Shown piece by piece: positions 24,287 through 31,983 of a stretch of DNA of 31,983 nucleotides. The DNA comes from an uncultured Clostridium sp. Its GTDB lineage: Bacteria > Bacillota_I > Bacilli_A > RF39 > UBA660. Within the stretch, counting starts at the first letter, position 1; each line of letters starts with the position of its first letter. The notes beneath the pieces were generated by a model. That model was not told the DNA's origin. It was given only the letters and a program-made list of their open reading frames with translations, and ran no database searches. The DNA lies in NCBI GenBank assembly GCA_905193755.1, contig CAJJPX010000016.1, positions 1 through 31,983 on the forward strand, read 5' to 3'. The position numbers and the translations under genes are program-made.

Positions 24287-26312
24287 CACTCTTTATTATT
24301 TATTATTATTAATATCAATATTTAATATATTTATTTACAATAAAATATACATCCCTCAGAAAATAAAAGAAAATGATAAATATATTCTAAAATTAAATAA
24401 TTATAATATTAATGGAAACAAACTATCACTAGAGTTTGATAATTTAAGAGGAACATACTATTTTGATAAAGAAGAAGATTTAACTAACTTTAAAAGAAAT
24501 TATAATCTAGGAGATACTGTAGAAGTAAAAGGTACACTAGAAGCACCAACAAACAATACCATACCAAACACATTTAATTATAAGAATTATTTATATCACA
24601 AAAAAATAAATTATATTTTAAAAATAGATGCTATAAAGAAATTAAAAAGTAATAAGAATATACTAATAAATATAAAAAATAGAATATCAAAAAGAATAGA
24701 AAACACTAAATATAATAGTTATCTTTACGCTTTTATATTAGGAAAATCATCGTACATTGATAACGAAAGTTATAATAACTATAAAATAAACGGAGTAACT
24801 CATCTATTTGCCTTATCAGGTCTTCATGTATCTTTATTTTCAAGTATTATTCTATTTATATTGAATAAACTCAAATTTAATGAAAAAACTTCATTTATTA
24901 TTACAAGTATATTTTTAATATTTTTTTCATTCATCGCATCATTTACACCATCTATATTAAGAGCAACCATCTTCTTTATACTTTCAAGTCTTAATAAAAT
25001 CTATTATACTTTTATAAAACCAAAAAATATTTTAATTGTTACTTTTAGTATTCTCACATTTATTAATCCATTTTATATATTTGATACAGGCTTTATATTA
25101 TCATTCACTATTACTTATTTTATACTTCTATTAAATGAAAACACTACTATAAAAGGTAATATAAAATCTATATTAGTAATAAGTATTTTATCATTCTTAT
25201 CAAGTCTACCAATTATTATAAATTTTTCATATGAAGTAAACATAATTGGTTTTATAAATAATATACTATTTATTCCTTTAGTCACTAATATAATTTTTCC
25301 ATTCTCACTAATTGTAATAATAATACCAAAATTTTCTTATATATTATTTATTTTAACTTCTATTATGGAAACTATATCAAAGTATAGTAGTAATCTTCTG
25401 AATATTACTATCTACTTTCAAAAACTAACTTCACTAGAAATAATTATATATTATGTTTTACTAATCATCTCTATAAAGAAAAATAAAAAGTTATTGAGCA
25501 TTCTTTTTATATTTATATTAATACTGTATCTAAAACCAAATTTTGATAAAAATACATATGTATATTTTATAGATGTATCCCAAGGAGATTCAGCTTTAAT
25601 TGTAACCAAAAATAATAAAAGTATTTTAATAGATACAGGAGGTAAACTAAATTATAAAACTGAAAAATGGAAACAAAAAAATAAAGAATTTAACCTAATG
25701 ACGTCTTCAGTTATACCATTCTTTAAAAGTATAGGTCTTAAGAAAATAGATTGCCTTTTAATTACACATGGAGATGCAGACCATGCAGGATACGCTTTAG
25801 AACTAATAGACAACTATAAAGTTATAAATAAATATACAAACAAAGGTAGAAAAAACTCTTTAGAAAAGAAACTAAATATTGATTCATTAAATTCAAATTA
25901 TTTAAAAATTGACAACATAGAAATTTATTCTCTAAATGACACAATATATAATAATGAAAATAAAGATAGTTTAGTCTTACTAATCAAAATATATAATTAT
26001 AAATTTCTGTTTATGGCGGATGCCGACAAAGAAGTAGAAAAAACTATTATAGAAAAATATAATCTAAAGAACATAGATGTTTTAAAAGTAGGTCATCATG
26101 GTTCTAAAACTAGTACTGATGAATCCTTTATAGAAGAAATAACTCCTAAATATTCAATTGTTTCAGTAGGAAAAAATAATAAGTTTGGTCATCCAAATAT
26201 TGAAACACTTGATACTTTAAAAAACTCTAAAATATTAAGAACGGATGAAGTAGGCACAATAAAAATAACACTAAATAAAAACAAATCTCTTATCGAAACA
26301 TTCTCCCCATAG
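24243..26312 (+). CDS. comEC: Competence protein ComEC (DNA uptake channel)
   Basis: ComEC carries single-stranded DNA across the cytoplasmic membrane. The N-terminus has membrane segments and an OB-like domain (about 45-110, YYFDKEEDL...GDTVEVKGTLE). The competence domain follows, with HLFALSGLHVSLFSS and many membrane helices (about 180-430). The C-terminal metallo-beta-lactamase-like domain has DVSQGDSALI, ITHGDADHAG and VGHHGSKTSTD. The start is uncertain: a GTG at 24243 inside comEA has a modest AAAGGT, while AAGGA at about 24268 would favour a CTG at 24279. Length near 690 is slightly short for the family. Together with comEA it suggests natural transformation ability, though pilus genes are not in the window. 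Confidence 0.92.
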   Translation: MKHFTLNLRKILLCNTLYYLLLLISIFNIFIYNKIYIPQKIKENDKYILKLNNYNINGNKLSLEFDNLRGTYYFDKEEDLTNFKRNYNLGDTVEVKGTLEAPTNNTIPNTFNYKNYLYHKKINYILKIDAIKKLKSNKNILINIKNRISKRIENTKYNSYLYAFILGKSSYIDNESYNNYKINGVTHLFALSGLHVSLFSSIILFILNKLKFNEKTSFIITSIFLIFFSFIASFTPSILRATIFFILSSLNKIYYTFIKPKNILIVTFSILTFINPFYIFDTGFILSFTITYFILLLNENTTIKGNIKSILVISILSFLSSLPIIINFSYEVNIIGFINNILFIPLVTNIIFPFSLIVIIIPKFSYILFILTSIMETISKYSSNLLNITIYFQKLTSLEIIIYYVLLIISIKKNKKLLSILFIFILILYLKPNFDKNTYVYFIDVSQGDSALIVTKNNKSILIDTGGKLNYKTEKWKQKNKEFNLMTSSVIPFFKSIGLKKIDCLLITHGDADHAGYALELIDNYKVINKYTNKGRKNSLEKKLNIDSLNSNYLKIDNIEIYSLNDTIYNNENKDSLVLLIKIYNYKFLFMADADKEVEKTIIEKYNLKNIDVLKVGHHGSKTSTDESFIEEITPKYSIVSVGKNNKFGHPNIETLDTLKNSKILRTDEVGTIKITLNKNKSLIETFSP

Positions 26313-26335
26313 AAGAAATTAAATAATTATTATGA

Positions 26336-26341
26336 TATAAT
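26336..26341 (+). promoter_or_regulatory. Extended -10 promoter of the 106-residue gene
   Basis: TATAAT with TG at the extended -10 position (ATGATATAAT). No clear -35 box. Confidence 0.5.
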
Positions 26342-26370
26342 CAAATTAGAATTTTAAAGAGGAAAATAAT

Positions 26371-26691
26371 ATGATAAGATTAGATTATAATTTATATGGA
26401 AAAATTGTATGTGCAGCTTTATTAAAAGATAATAAAATATATTATACTTTTAAGAATCATGGAACTATATTTACTCTTGAAGAAAAAGGAGTACTAAGAA
26501 ATTCAATTCAAGGTTTTATAACTGAAAAAGGATACTTTGTAGATAGAATATTAGGCCTAGAAATAGCTTTACATTATAATCAAATAGAATATAAGCATCC
26601 AGGATTAAATGAACTATTTAGTGAAGACTTAAAACAAGAAAATAATCAAGTACTTATATATCAAAAAAAGTATAAATATATTCATCCATAG
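26371..26691 (+). CDS. Small protein of a phage-associated hypothetical family
   Basis: The 106-residue product has the string QGFITEKGYFVDR, then AL and NQI spaced after it, then HPGLNELFSEDL. This order (GF-T--G-FV-R, A, Q-I, L-SEDL) is one I associate with small hypothetical proteins common in phages and Gram-positive accessory regions. Their function is unknown to me. No signal or membrane segment is present. AGAGG lies before the ATG, and the gene has its own extended -10 promoter. No terminator follows closely; the first hairpin with T residues is about 215 bases downstream. Confidence 0.7.
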   Translation: MIRLDYNLYGKIVCAALLKDNKIYYTFKNHGTIFTLEEKGVLRNSIQGFITEKGYFVDRILGLEIALHYNQIEYKHPGLNELFSEDLKQENNQVLIYQKKYKYIHP

Positions 26692-26977
26692 TTTAATTCA
26701 TTATTTAAAATATCAAAAAGCTCATAATATATAGTAGATATATAAATATATATCAAAAGAATTTTAACCACTCCTTAGTACTATTAAATTAATATAATAA
26801 ATTCATCCTTCTATAAAAACTTTTATTAAATAATAAAAAAACATGCAACTTATTACATATAATCCATAAAATATATTGAAGCCACCAGTGGTGTTTATAT
26901 AGATTGGGAACTACTTGTTAGTTCCTTTAGTTTGCACTAACTAGACACAATCACTTCTTATTTTATTAAAAATGTAA
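26692..26977. other. AT-rich intergenic stretch with tandem hairpins
   Basis: No ORF with a usable start and ribosome binding site was found on either strand. The first 190 bases are almost pure A/T. Near the end are CACC-AGT-GGTG (26883-26893) and GGAACTA / TAGTTCC with loop CTTGT (26907-26925) followed by TTTAGTTT, then TTAGT / ACTAA. The second hairpin could terminate the preceding transcript or end a small RNA. Confidence 0.4.
26907..26928 (+). terminator. Possible terminator hairpin
   Basis: Stem GGAACTA / TAGTTCC, 5-base loop, followed by only TTT and then AGTTT. Weak U tract, so uncertain. Confidence 0.4.
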
Positions 26978-26992
26978 TATAATGAACTTATG
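26978..26992 (+). promoter_or_regulatory. Leaderless promoter of the xerD-like gene
   Basis: TATAAT (26978-26983), GAACTT, ATG at 26990, with no Shine-Dalgarno sequence. The -35 region is poor (TTCTTA at 17 bp). Confidence 0.6.
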
Positions 26993-27883
26993 GATAAAGA
27001 AGAATTTCTTAAAATTAATGTTATAAATGATTTTATAAGTTATATTAGTAAAAAAAATTATTCTATAAACACATACACTTCTTATATTAATGACTTATAT
27101 TATTTTACTGTCTTCATAAAAAAAGATTTAACTAAAGTAACATTCGAAGATATTAAAGACTACTTAGAACATTTAAATTTCAAAAAAGAAAAACCATCTT
27201 CAGTAAGAAGAAAAATAAGTTCTTTAAAATCATTTTATAAATTCTTATATAAAAATGGATACATTGATAAAAAAGATTATCCACTTACTAAAGTAGCTTA
27301 TCCTAAAATGGAAAAGAAACTTCCTAAGTTTATATATTATAATGATTTACTTGAAATAATAAATGAGTCAACAAAAGATAAGGATGGAGTAAGAGATAGG
27401 TTAATTATTGAAATGCTTTATGCAACTGGTGTAAGAGTTAGTGAACTAGTTAATATTAAGATAAATGATATAGATTTTAACAATAGAAGAATTATTGTTT
27501 TAGGAAAAGGAAATAAAGAGAGAATTGTTTATTATGGTGAGTATGCAGAAGAAGTATTAAAGGAATATTTAAAAACTCATGAAAGAAAGAATCATAATTA
27601 TTTGTTTGTAAATTCAAAGGGTGGAAAACTTACTGATAGAGGTGTCAGATATATAATAGATAATATTATGTCAAAACTATCAGTAAAAGTTCATGTAACG
27701 CCTCACGTACTAAGACATACTTTTGCAACTGATATGTTAAATAATGGATGTGATATAAAAGTAGTTCAAGAATTACTTGGACATAGTTCACTAAAGGCAA
27801 CAGAAATTTATACTCACGTAACAAATGAACACTTAAAAAAAGTATATTATGAATGTTTTCCAAGGAGGGATAGAGATGAGTAA
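26990..27883 (+). CDS. xerD: Tyrosine recombinase XerC/XerD
   Basis: Resolves chromosome dimers at dif, or acts as a related integrase. The 297-residue protein has an N-terminal SAM-like core-binding domain (about 5-90) and a C-terminal catalytic domain. All catalytic residues are visible: R149 (ATGVRVSEL), K173 (GKGNKER), H239-x-x-R242 (HVLRHTFAT), H265 (LGHSS) and Y274 (IYTHV). Length and the lack of extra domains fit chromosomal XerC/XerD rather than a phage integrase; choosing between XerC and XerD needs a tree. It appears leaderless, and its stop overlaps the tdk start by 8 bases. Confidence 0.88.
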   Translation: MDKEEFLKINVINDFISYISKKNYSINTYTSYINDLYYFTVFIKKDLTKVTFEDIKDYLEHLNFKKEKPSSVRRKISSLKSFYKFLYKNGYIDKKDYPLTKVAYPKMEKKLPKFIYYNDLLEIINESTKDKDGVRDRLIIEMLYATGVRVSELVNIKINDIDFNNRRIIVLGKGNKERIVYYGEYAEEVLKEYLKTHERKNHNYLFVNSKGGKLTDRGVRYIIDNIMSKLSVKVHVTPHVLRHTFATDMLNNGCDIKVVQELLGHSSLKATEIYTHVTNEHLKKVYYECFPRRDRDE

Positions 27884-28469
27884 ATTATATTTTAGATATG
27901 GAGCTATGAATAGTGGAAAAACTACATTATTAATTCAAGTAGCACATAACTATGAAGAAAGAGGAATGAAAGTAGTAATATTAAAACCAGGAATTGATAC
28001 TAAAGGAAATGATAAAATAGTAACAAGAATAGGTCTTAAAAGAAAAGTAGATCATATCGTACAAAGTGATGAAAAACTAATTAATTACTTGTGTACTCTT
28101 CCACTTGACATAGTTTGTGTACTAGTAGATGAAGCACAATTCTTAACACGTGATCAAGTAGATGATTTATTTATGTTTACTAAACTTAAGAATATTCCAG
28201 TAATTTGTTATGGCCTTAGGAGTGACTTTAAAACAATGGCATTCCCAGGAAGTCTTAGATTATTTGAAGTATCAGATGTAATGGAAGAATTAATAACAAT
28301 ATGTAGATGTGGTAAAAGAGCTAAATTTAATGGAAGAATTGTAAACGGCAAGTTCACCTCAAATGGAGAACAAGTTGCAATAGATGGAGAAAATCATGTT
28401 GAATATGAATCCCTATGCGGAAAGTGTTACCTTGAAAAAGTACTTGGAATAACATCTTTAGATGAATAA
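27876..28469 (+). CDS. tdk: Thymidine kinase (type II)
   Basis: Phosphorylates thymidine in the salvage pathway. The P-loop is GAMNSGKTT (9-17), the catalytic Glu is in VDEAQF (E86), and the lasso/zinc region has two Cys pairs (CRCGKRAKF and CGKCYLEK). The ATG at 27876, preceded by AAGGAGGG, gives 197 residues, typical of the family; the upstream ATG at 27849 would lie far into xerD. The gene is co-transcribed with the recombinase and followed by a strong terminator. Confidence 0.96.
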   Translation: MSKLYFRYGAMNSGKTTLLIQVAHNYEERGMKVVILKPGIDTKGNDKIVTRIGLKRKVDHIVQSDEKLINYLCTLPLDIVCVLVDEAQFLTRDQVDDLFMFTKLKNIPVICYGLRSDFKTMAFPGSLRLFEVSDVMEELITICRCGKRAKFNGRIVNGKFTSNGEQVAIDGENHVEYESLCGKCYLEKVLGITSLDE

Positions 28470-28496
28470 AAGTCACTATTAGTTAGTGATTTTTTT
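28469..28496 (+). terminator. Terminator of xerD-tdk
   Basis: Stem TCACTA / TAGTGA (extended by G-T and A-T pairs), loop TTAGT, then seven T. Confidence 0.85.
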
Positions 28497-28540
28497 GTAA
28501 AATTTTTTATAAAGTTCTTCTTGTATATTATTTGATATGA

Positions 28541-28546
28541 TATAAT
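28541..28546 (+). promoter_or_regulatory. Extended -10 promoter of ppdK
   Basis: TATAAT with TG at the extended position (ATGATATAAT). The -35 region is weak (TTCTTG at 17 bp). Confidence 0.6.
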
Positions 28547-28559
28547 AAATAAGTCGGTA

Positions 28560-28576
28560 ACATATGTTGCATATGT
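28560..28576 (+). other. Hairpin in the ppdK leader
   Basis: ACATATG and CATATGT form a perfect 7-bp stem with loop TTG, just after the expected transcription start. It may stabilise the mRNA or act as an operator. Confidence 0.35.
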
Positions 28577-28603
28577 CTTAAATGACAGGAGGGAGAAATA
28601 AAT

Positions 28604-31222
28604 ATGAAGTATGTTTACATGTTTAGTGAAGGAAACAAAGACATGAAAAATCTACTTGGTGGTAAAGGTGCTAACTTAGCAGAAATGACTAGTATTGGTT
28701 TACCAGTTCCAAGAGGATTTACTGTTACTACTGAAGCTTGTACTGCTTACTATGATGCAGGAAAGAAAATCAGTAAAGAAATTATAGATGAAATCTATGA
28801 AAAACTAGAAGAGTTAGAAAAACTAACTGGAAAGAAAATGGGAGACCTTAAAAATCCATTACTAGTATCAGTTCGTAGTGGTGCTAGAGCTAGTATGCCT
28901 GGTATGATGGATACAGTACTTAACTTAGGTCTTAACGACGAAGTATGTAAGTCATTTGCAGAAGCTACAAATAATAAGAGATTTGTTTATGACTCATATA
29001 GAAGATTTATAATGATGTTCGCAGATGTTGTTAAAGGATATAGTAAAAACTCATTTGAAAGAATCTTAGATAAAATCAAAGAAGAAAAAGGTGCAGAATA
29101 CGATACAGATCTAAATGAAAATGATATGTATGAAATCGCAATGAAATTCAAAGATGTTTATAAAGAACTTTCAGGAGTAGAATTTCCACAAGATCCAAAA
29201 GAACAATTAATAGAAGCAGTTACAGCTGTATTTAGAAGTTGGAATAATGAAAGAGCTATTTACTATAGACGTATGAATGATATTCCATCTAGTTGGGGAA
29301 CTGCAGTTAACGTTCAAGAAATGGTATATGGAAATAAAGGAGAAGACTGTGGAACAGGTGTTGCATTCACAAGAAACCCAGCTACAGGTGAAAAGAAACT
29401 TTATGGTGAATACCTAATGAATGCTCAAGGAGAAGATGTTGTTGCTGGTGTACGTACTCCAAAAACAATTGATACTCTAGCTGAAACAATGCCAGAAGCA
29501 TATAATGAATTCGTTAAAACTTGTGAAATCTTAGAAAGTCATTATAAAGATATGCAAGATATGGAATTTACTATTGAAAATGGAAAGCTATTCATGCTTC
29601 AAACTAGAAATGGTAAAAGAACTGCTGCTGCAGCATTAAAAATTGCAGTAGATTTATATAATGAAGGAATGCTTACTAAAGAAGAAGCATTATTAAAAGT
29701 TGAACCTAAACAATTAGATCAACTATTACACCCAAACTTTGATACTGATGCATTAAAGAAAGCAACTCCAATTGCTACAGGTTTAGCTGCTAGTCCAGGC
29801 GCTGGATGTGGTAAAATTTACTTTACTGCAGAAGAAGTAACTGAAGCTGCTAAAAGAGGAGAAGACACAATTCTTGTTAGACTTGAAACTTCACCAGAAG
29901 ATATCGAAGGTATGAACCTTGCTAAAGGTGTACTTACTATTCGTGGTGGTATGACAAGTCATGCAGCAGTTGTTGCTCGTGGTATGGGTAGATGCTGTGT
30001 ATCTGGATGTGGTGAACTAACGATAAGTGAGGAAAATAAAACATTAACTACTAAAGACGGAAAAGTATTCAAAGAAGGAGATTACATTTCAGTAGATGGA
30101 AGTACTGGTAAAGTATATGGTGAACAAATTAAAACTGTTGAACCAGAAATCAGTGGTAACTTCGAAACATTTATGGGTTGGGCAGATGAAACTCGTAAAC
30201 TAAAAGTTAGAACAAATGCTGATACTCCAAGAGATGCTAAACAAGCATTAAAATTTGGTGCTGAAGGAATCGGACTTTGTAGAACAGAACACATGTTCTT
30301 TGAAGAAGAAAGAATCTTTGCTATTCGTCAAATGATTGTATCTGACACAGTAGAACAAAGAGAAAAAGCCTTAGCTAAATTATTACCAATGCAAAGAGGC
30401 GACTTCGAAGAATTATATAAAGAAATGAAAGGTTACCCAGTAACAATCAGATTCTTAGATCCACCTCTACATGAATTCGTTCCACATACTGATGAAGAAA
30501 TCAAACCACTTGCTAAAGAACTTGGAATGACATTTGAGGCATTAAAAGATAAAATTGCTACATTACATGAATTCAACCCAATGATGGGACATCGTGGTTG
30601 TAGACTTGCTGTTACATATCCAGAAATTGCTAAAATGCAAACTAGAGCTGTAATGGAAGCTGCTATCAATGTAGATAAATCAGGTATCAAAGTAGTTCCT
30701 GAAATTATGATTCCACTAGTTGGAGAAAAGAAAGAACTTGCTTATGTTAAAAGTATCGTAGTAGAAACAATTAACAAAGTATTCGAAGAACAAAATTACA
30801 AATTAGATTATAAGATTGGTACTATGATTGAAATACCAAGAGCTGCATTAACTGCTGATGAAATCGCAGAAGAAGCTGAATTCTTCTCATTTGGTACAAA
30901 CGACTTAACACAAATGACATTCGGATTCAGTCGTGATGATGCAGGTAAATTCTTAAGTGACTATTATAGTAAACAAATTCTTGAAAGTGATCCGTTCGCA
31001 AGAATAGATGAAAAAGGTGTAGGACAACTAGTTAAGATGGCTGCTGAAAAAGGTAGAAAGACTAGAAAAGACATTCACCTTGGAATTTGTGGAGAACATG
31101 GTGGAGACCCAGCTACAATTGACTTCTGTCATAGAGTAGGACTAGACTATGTATCTTGTAGTCCATATAGAGTACCAATTGCTAGATTAGCTGCTGCACA
31201 AGCTGCAATCAACAATAAATAG
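28604..31222 (+). CDS. ppdK: Pyruvate, phosphate dikinase
   Basis: Interconverts PEP + AMP + PPi and pyruvate + ATP + Pi in the cytoplasm. The 872-residue protein has the N-terminal ATP-grasp domain (GGKGANLAEM, SVRSGARASMPGMMDT), the phosphohistidine domain with catalytic His in GGMTSHAAVVARG, and the C-terminal PEP/pyruvate barrel with GLCRTEHMFF, GTNDLTQMTFGFSRDD and CGEHGGDP. All appear intact, and the length is typical. AGGAGGG precedes the ATG. Its own promoter and a downstream terminator make it a single unit. In anaerobes the enzyme often replaces or supplements pyruvate kinase. No PPDK regulatory kinase gene is adjacent. Confidence 0.97.
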   Translation: MKYVYMFSEGNKDMKNLLGGKGANLAEMTSIGLPVPRGFTVTTEACTAYYDAGKKISKEIIDEIYEKLEELEKLTGKKMGDLKNPLLVSVRSGARASMPGMMDTVLNLGLNDEVCKSFAEATNNKRFVYDSYRRFIMMFADVVKGYSKNSFERILDKIKEEKGAEYDTDLNENDMYEIAMKFKDVYKELSGVEFPQDPKEQLIEAVTAVFRSWNNERAIYYRRMNDIPSSWGTAVNVQEMVYGNKGEDCGTGVAFTRNPATGEKKLYGEYLMNAQGEDVVAGVRTPKTIDTLAETMPEAYNEFVKTCEILESHYKDMQDMEFTIENGKLFMLQTRNGKRTAAAALKIAVDLYNEGMLTKEEALLKVEPKQLDQLLHPNFDTDALKKATPIATGLAASPGAGCGKIYFTAEEVTEAAKRGEDTILVRLETSPEDIEGMNLAKGVLTIRGGMTSHAAVVARGMGRCCVSGCGELTISEENKTLTTKDGKVFKEGDYISVDGSTGKVYGEQIKTVEPEISGNFETFMGWADETRKLKVRTNADTPRDAKQALKFGAEGIGLCRTEHMFFEEERIFAIRQMIVSDTVEQREKALAKLLPMQRGDFEELYKEMKGYPVTIRFLDPPLHEFVPHTDEEIKPLAKELGMTFEALKDKIATLHEFNPMMGHRGCRLAVTYPEIAKMQTRAVMEAAINVDKSGIKVVPEIMIPLVGEKKELAYVKSIVVETINKVFEEQNYKLDYKIGTMIEIPRAALTADEIAEEAEFFSFGTNDLTQMTFGFSRDDAGKFLSDYYSKQILESDPFARIDEKGVGQLVKMAAEKGRKTRKDIHLGICGEHGGDPATIDFCHRVGLDYVSCSPYRVPIARLAAAQAAINNK

Positions 31223-31289
31223 TTTGCCTGATATTTAAAAAACAATTAGGATGATAGAGTATATTTTAGAGGCAAAATAAAATATACAT
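31223..31289 (+). other. Candidate structured RNA after ppdK
   Basis: GTATATTTTA (31259-31268) and TAAAATATAC (31278-31287) form a perfect 10-bp stem. Its 9-base loop contains AGGCAAA, which is complementary to TTTGCCT at 31223-31229 just after the ppdK stop. CCTGAT / ATTAGG can form a competing hairpin upstream. Confidence 0.4.
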
Positions 31290-31295
31290 GATGCG

Positions 31296-31328
31296 GAGAA
31301 ACTTATAAAAAGTAAGTTTCTCTTTTTT
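31296..31328 (+). terminator. Terminator downstream of ppdK
   Basis: Stem GAGAAACTTA / TAAGTTTCTC, 7-base loop, then six T. Confidence 0.9.
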
Positions 31329-31347
31329 ATTTAAAAAGGAGAATTAC

Positions 31348-31983
31348 ATGAATGAAATAATAAAAGAAAATAAAAATATAGAAGATATGATTTATGAAGT
31401 AAGGGGAGTACAAGTAATGCTTGATTCAGATTTAGCTAAATTATATCAATGCACTAATGGAACAAAGGATATAAATAAGGCTGTGAAAAGAAATATAAAT
31501 AAATTTCCTGAAGACTTTTACTTTCAACTAACAAATATAGAAAAAGAAAATTTGTGGTTCCAATCTGGAACCACAAACAATAAGTCAAGAACTAATCCTT
31601 ATGTTTTTACAGAACAAGGAGTAGCGATGTTGTCATCTATTCTTCATACTGAGGTTGCAATAAAAACAAGTGTTAAAATAATGAGAAGTTTCATTAAAAT
31701 GAGAAAATACTTTGTAAGTAGTATGTCAAACAATGAAATAATATTAAATCATGAAAAAAGAATAATAGAACTAGAAAACGTATTTGATAAATTTAAACAT
31801 CATGAAGAGGTAAGTAAAATATTTTTTGAAGGAGAACTTTATGATGCATATTCATTACTGTTAGATATATTAAATAGTTCAAAAGAAGAAATTATAATAA
31901 TAGATAATTATATTGGAAAAGAATTACTAGATATATTAAAAGAAATTAATAAGAAGATTATAATTATATCTAAAAATATAGAT
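31348..31983 (+). CDS. ORF6N-domain protein, 3' end outside the window
   Basis: The frame is open for 212 codons from the ATG at 31348 to the window edge; AAAAAGGAGA precedes the ATG. Residues about 10-105 match the ORF6N domain (MIYEVRGVQVMLDSDLAKLY, NINKFPEDFYFQL, PYVFTEQGVAMLSSIL), a DNA-binding-type module related to phage KilA-N/BRO proteins. A coiled stretch follows, then FFEGELYDAYSLLLDIL and EIIIIDNYIGKELLDIL, a C-terminal part often found with ORF6N in bacterial accessory genes. The function of these proteins is not established. It may mark the edge of an accessory or phage-derived segment. Confidence 0.88.
   Translation, partial: MNEIIKENKNIEDMIYEVRGVQVMLDSDLAKLYQCTNGTKDINKAVKRNINKFPEDFYFQLTNIEKENLWFQSGTTNNKSRTNPYVFTEQGVAMLSSILHTEVAIKTSVKIMRSFIKMRKYFVSSMSNNEIILNHEKRIIELENVFDKFKHHEEVSKIFFEGELYDAYSLLLDILNSSKEEIIIIDNYIGKELLDILKEINKKIIIISKNID

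Noticed and set aside
26990..27883. Phage integrase with attachment site
   Set aside because: The protein has the compact XerC/XerD size, sits in an operon with tdk, and no direct repeats or tRNA gene flank it.
31223..31328. Type III toxin-antitoxin RNA followed by a toxin
   Set aside because: There are no tandem repeats, and the downstream protein is ORF6N-type, not a ToxN-like nuclease.
1..31983. Recoded TGA (Mycoplasma-type genetic code)
   Set aside because: TGA ends two genes at sensible points (770 and 6302) and conserved Trp positions use TGG.
1..31983. CRISPR array, tRNA, rRNA or insertion sequence
   Set aside because: No regular direct-repeat array, tRNA cloverleaf, rRNA block or transposase-like ORF was seen on reading the window.

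Overview
The window comes from an AT-rich bacterium of the Bacilli type, probably an uncultured gut lineage near RF39 or Erysipelotrichales. The evidence is str operon order rpsL-rpsG-fusA-tuf, rpsO-pnp synteny, strong AGGAGG-type ribosome binding sites, Firmicute-like promoters and hairpin terminators. Genes also include HelD, thymidine kinase, pyruvate phosphate dikinase, ComEA/ComEC, cell-wall lysozyme and a sortase-like surface protein. TGA is used as a stop (for example at 768-770 and 6300-6302), so the code is the standard one and not the Mycoplasma code. The lineage assignment is inference; no rRNA or tRNA gene was seen.

Layout. 1-770: 3' part of a secreted protein with a DUF6273-like C-terminal domain. 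828-7048: der GTPase, an ABC exporter half-transporter overlapping a TlyA-type rRNA methyltransferase, then a permease/ATPase/permease ABC trio. 7049-11537: promoter, leader and genes of the str operon, with tuf on its own promoter. 11549-14819: a second DUF6273-like secreted protein with a SipW-type signal sequence, then a LysM/GH25 lysozyme-like protein. 14837-18216: a divergent pair, helD on the minus strand and an MFS-like transporter on the plus strand. 18227-20871: rpsO-pnp. 20858-23531: an unrecognised 298-residue protein and a thioester-domain surface protein with a sortase-like tail. 23575-26312: comEA-comEC DNA uptake genes. 26336-28496: a small unknown protein, an AT-rich gap, xerD-like recombinase and tdk. 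28541-31328: ppdK. 31348-end: start of an ORF6N (phage-type) gene that leaves the window.

How it fits together. Most of the window is housekeeping (translation, ribosome assembly and modification, RNA decay, nucleotide salvage, PEP/pyruvate interconversion). Surface and accessory genes sit between these blocks, each usually with its own promoter and terminator. The genome is compact: several terminator stems contain stop codons, one promoter -35 box lies inside the preceding terminator, and three genes appear to have no 5' leader (TATAAT, six bases, ATG).

The points most worth a second look are: a base- and codon-anomalous, N/Y/S-rich 3' end of the 11602-12831 gene that resembles a hypervariable lectin-type tail; EF-G with NKME in place of NKMD, and S12 with Ile in place of the conserved streptomycin-site proline, in the same operon; a palindromic operator candidate in the helD promoter; and a duplicated GH25 module with a degenerate first copy.
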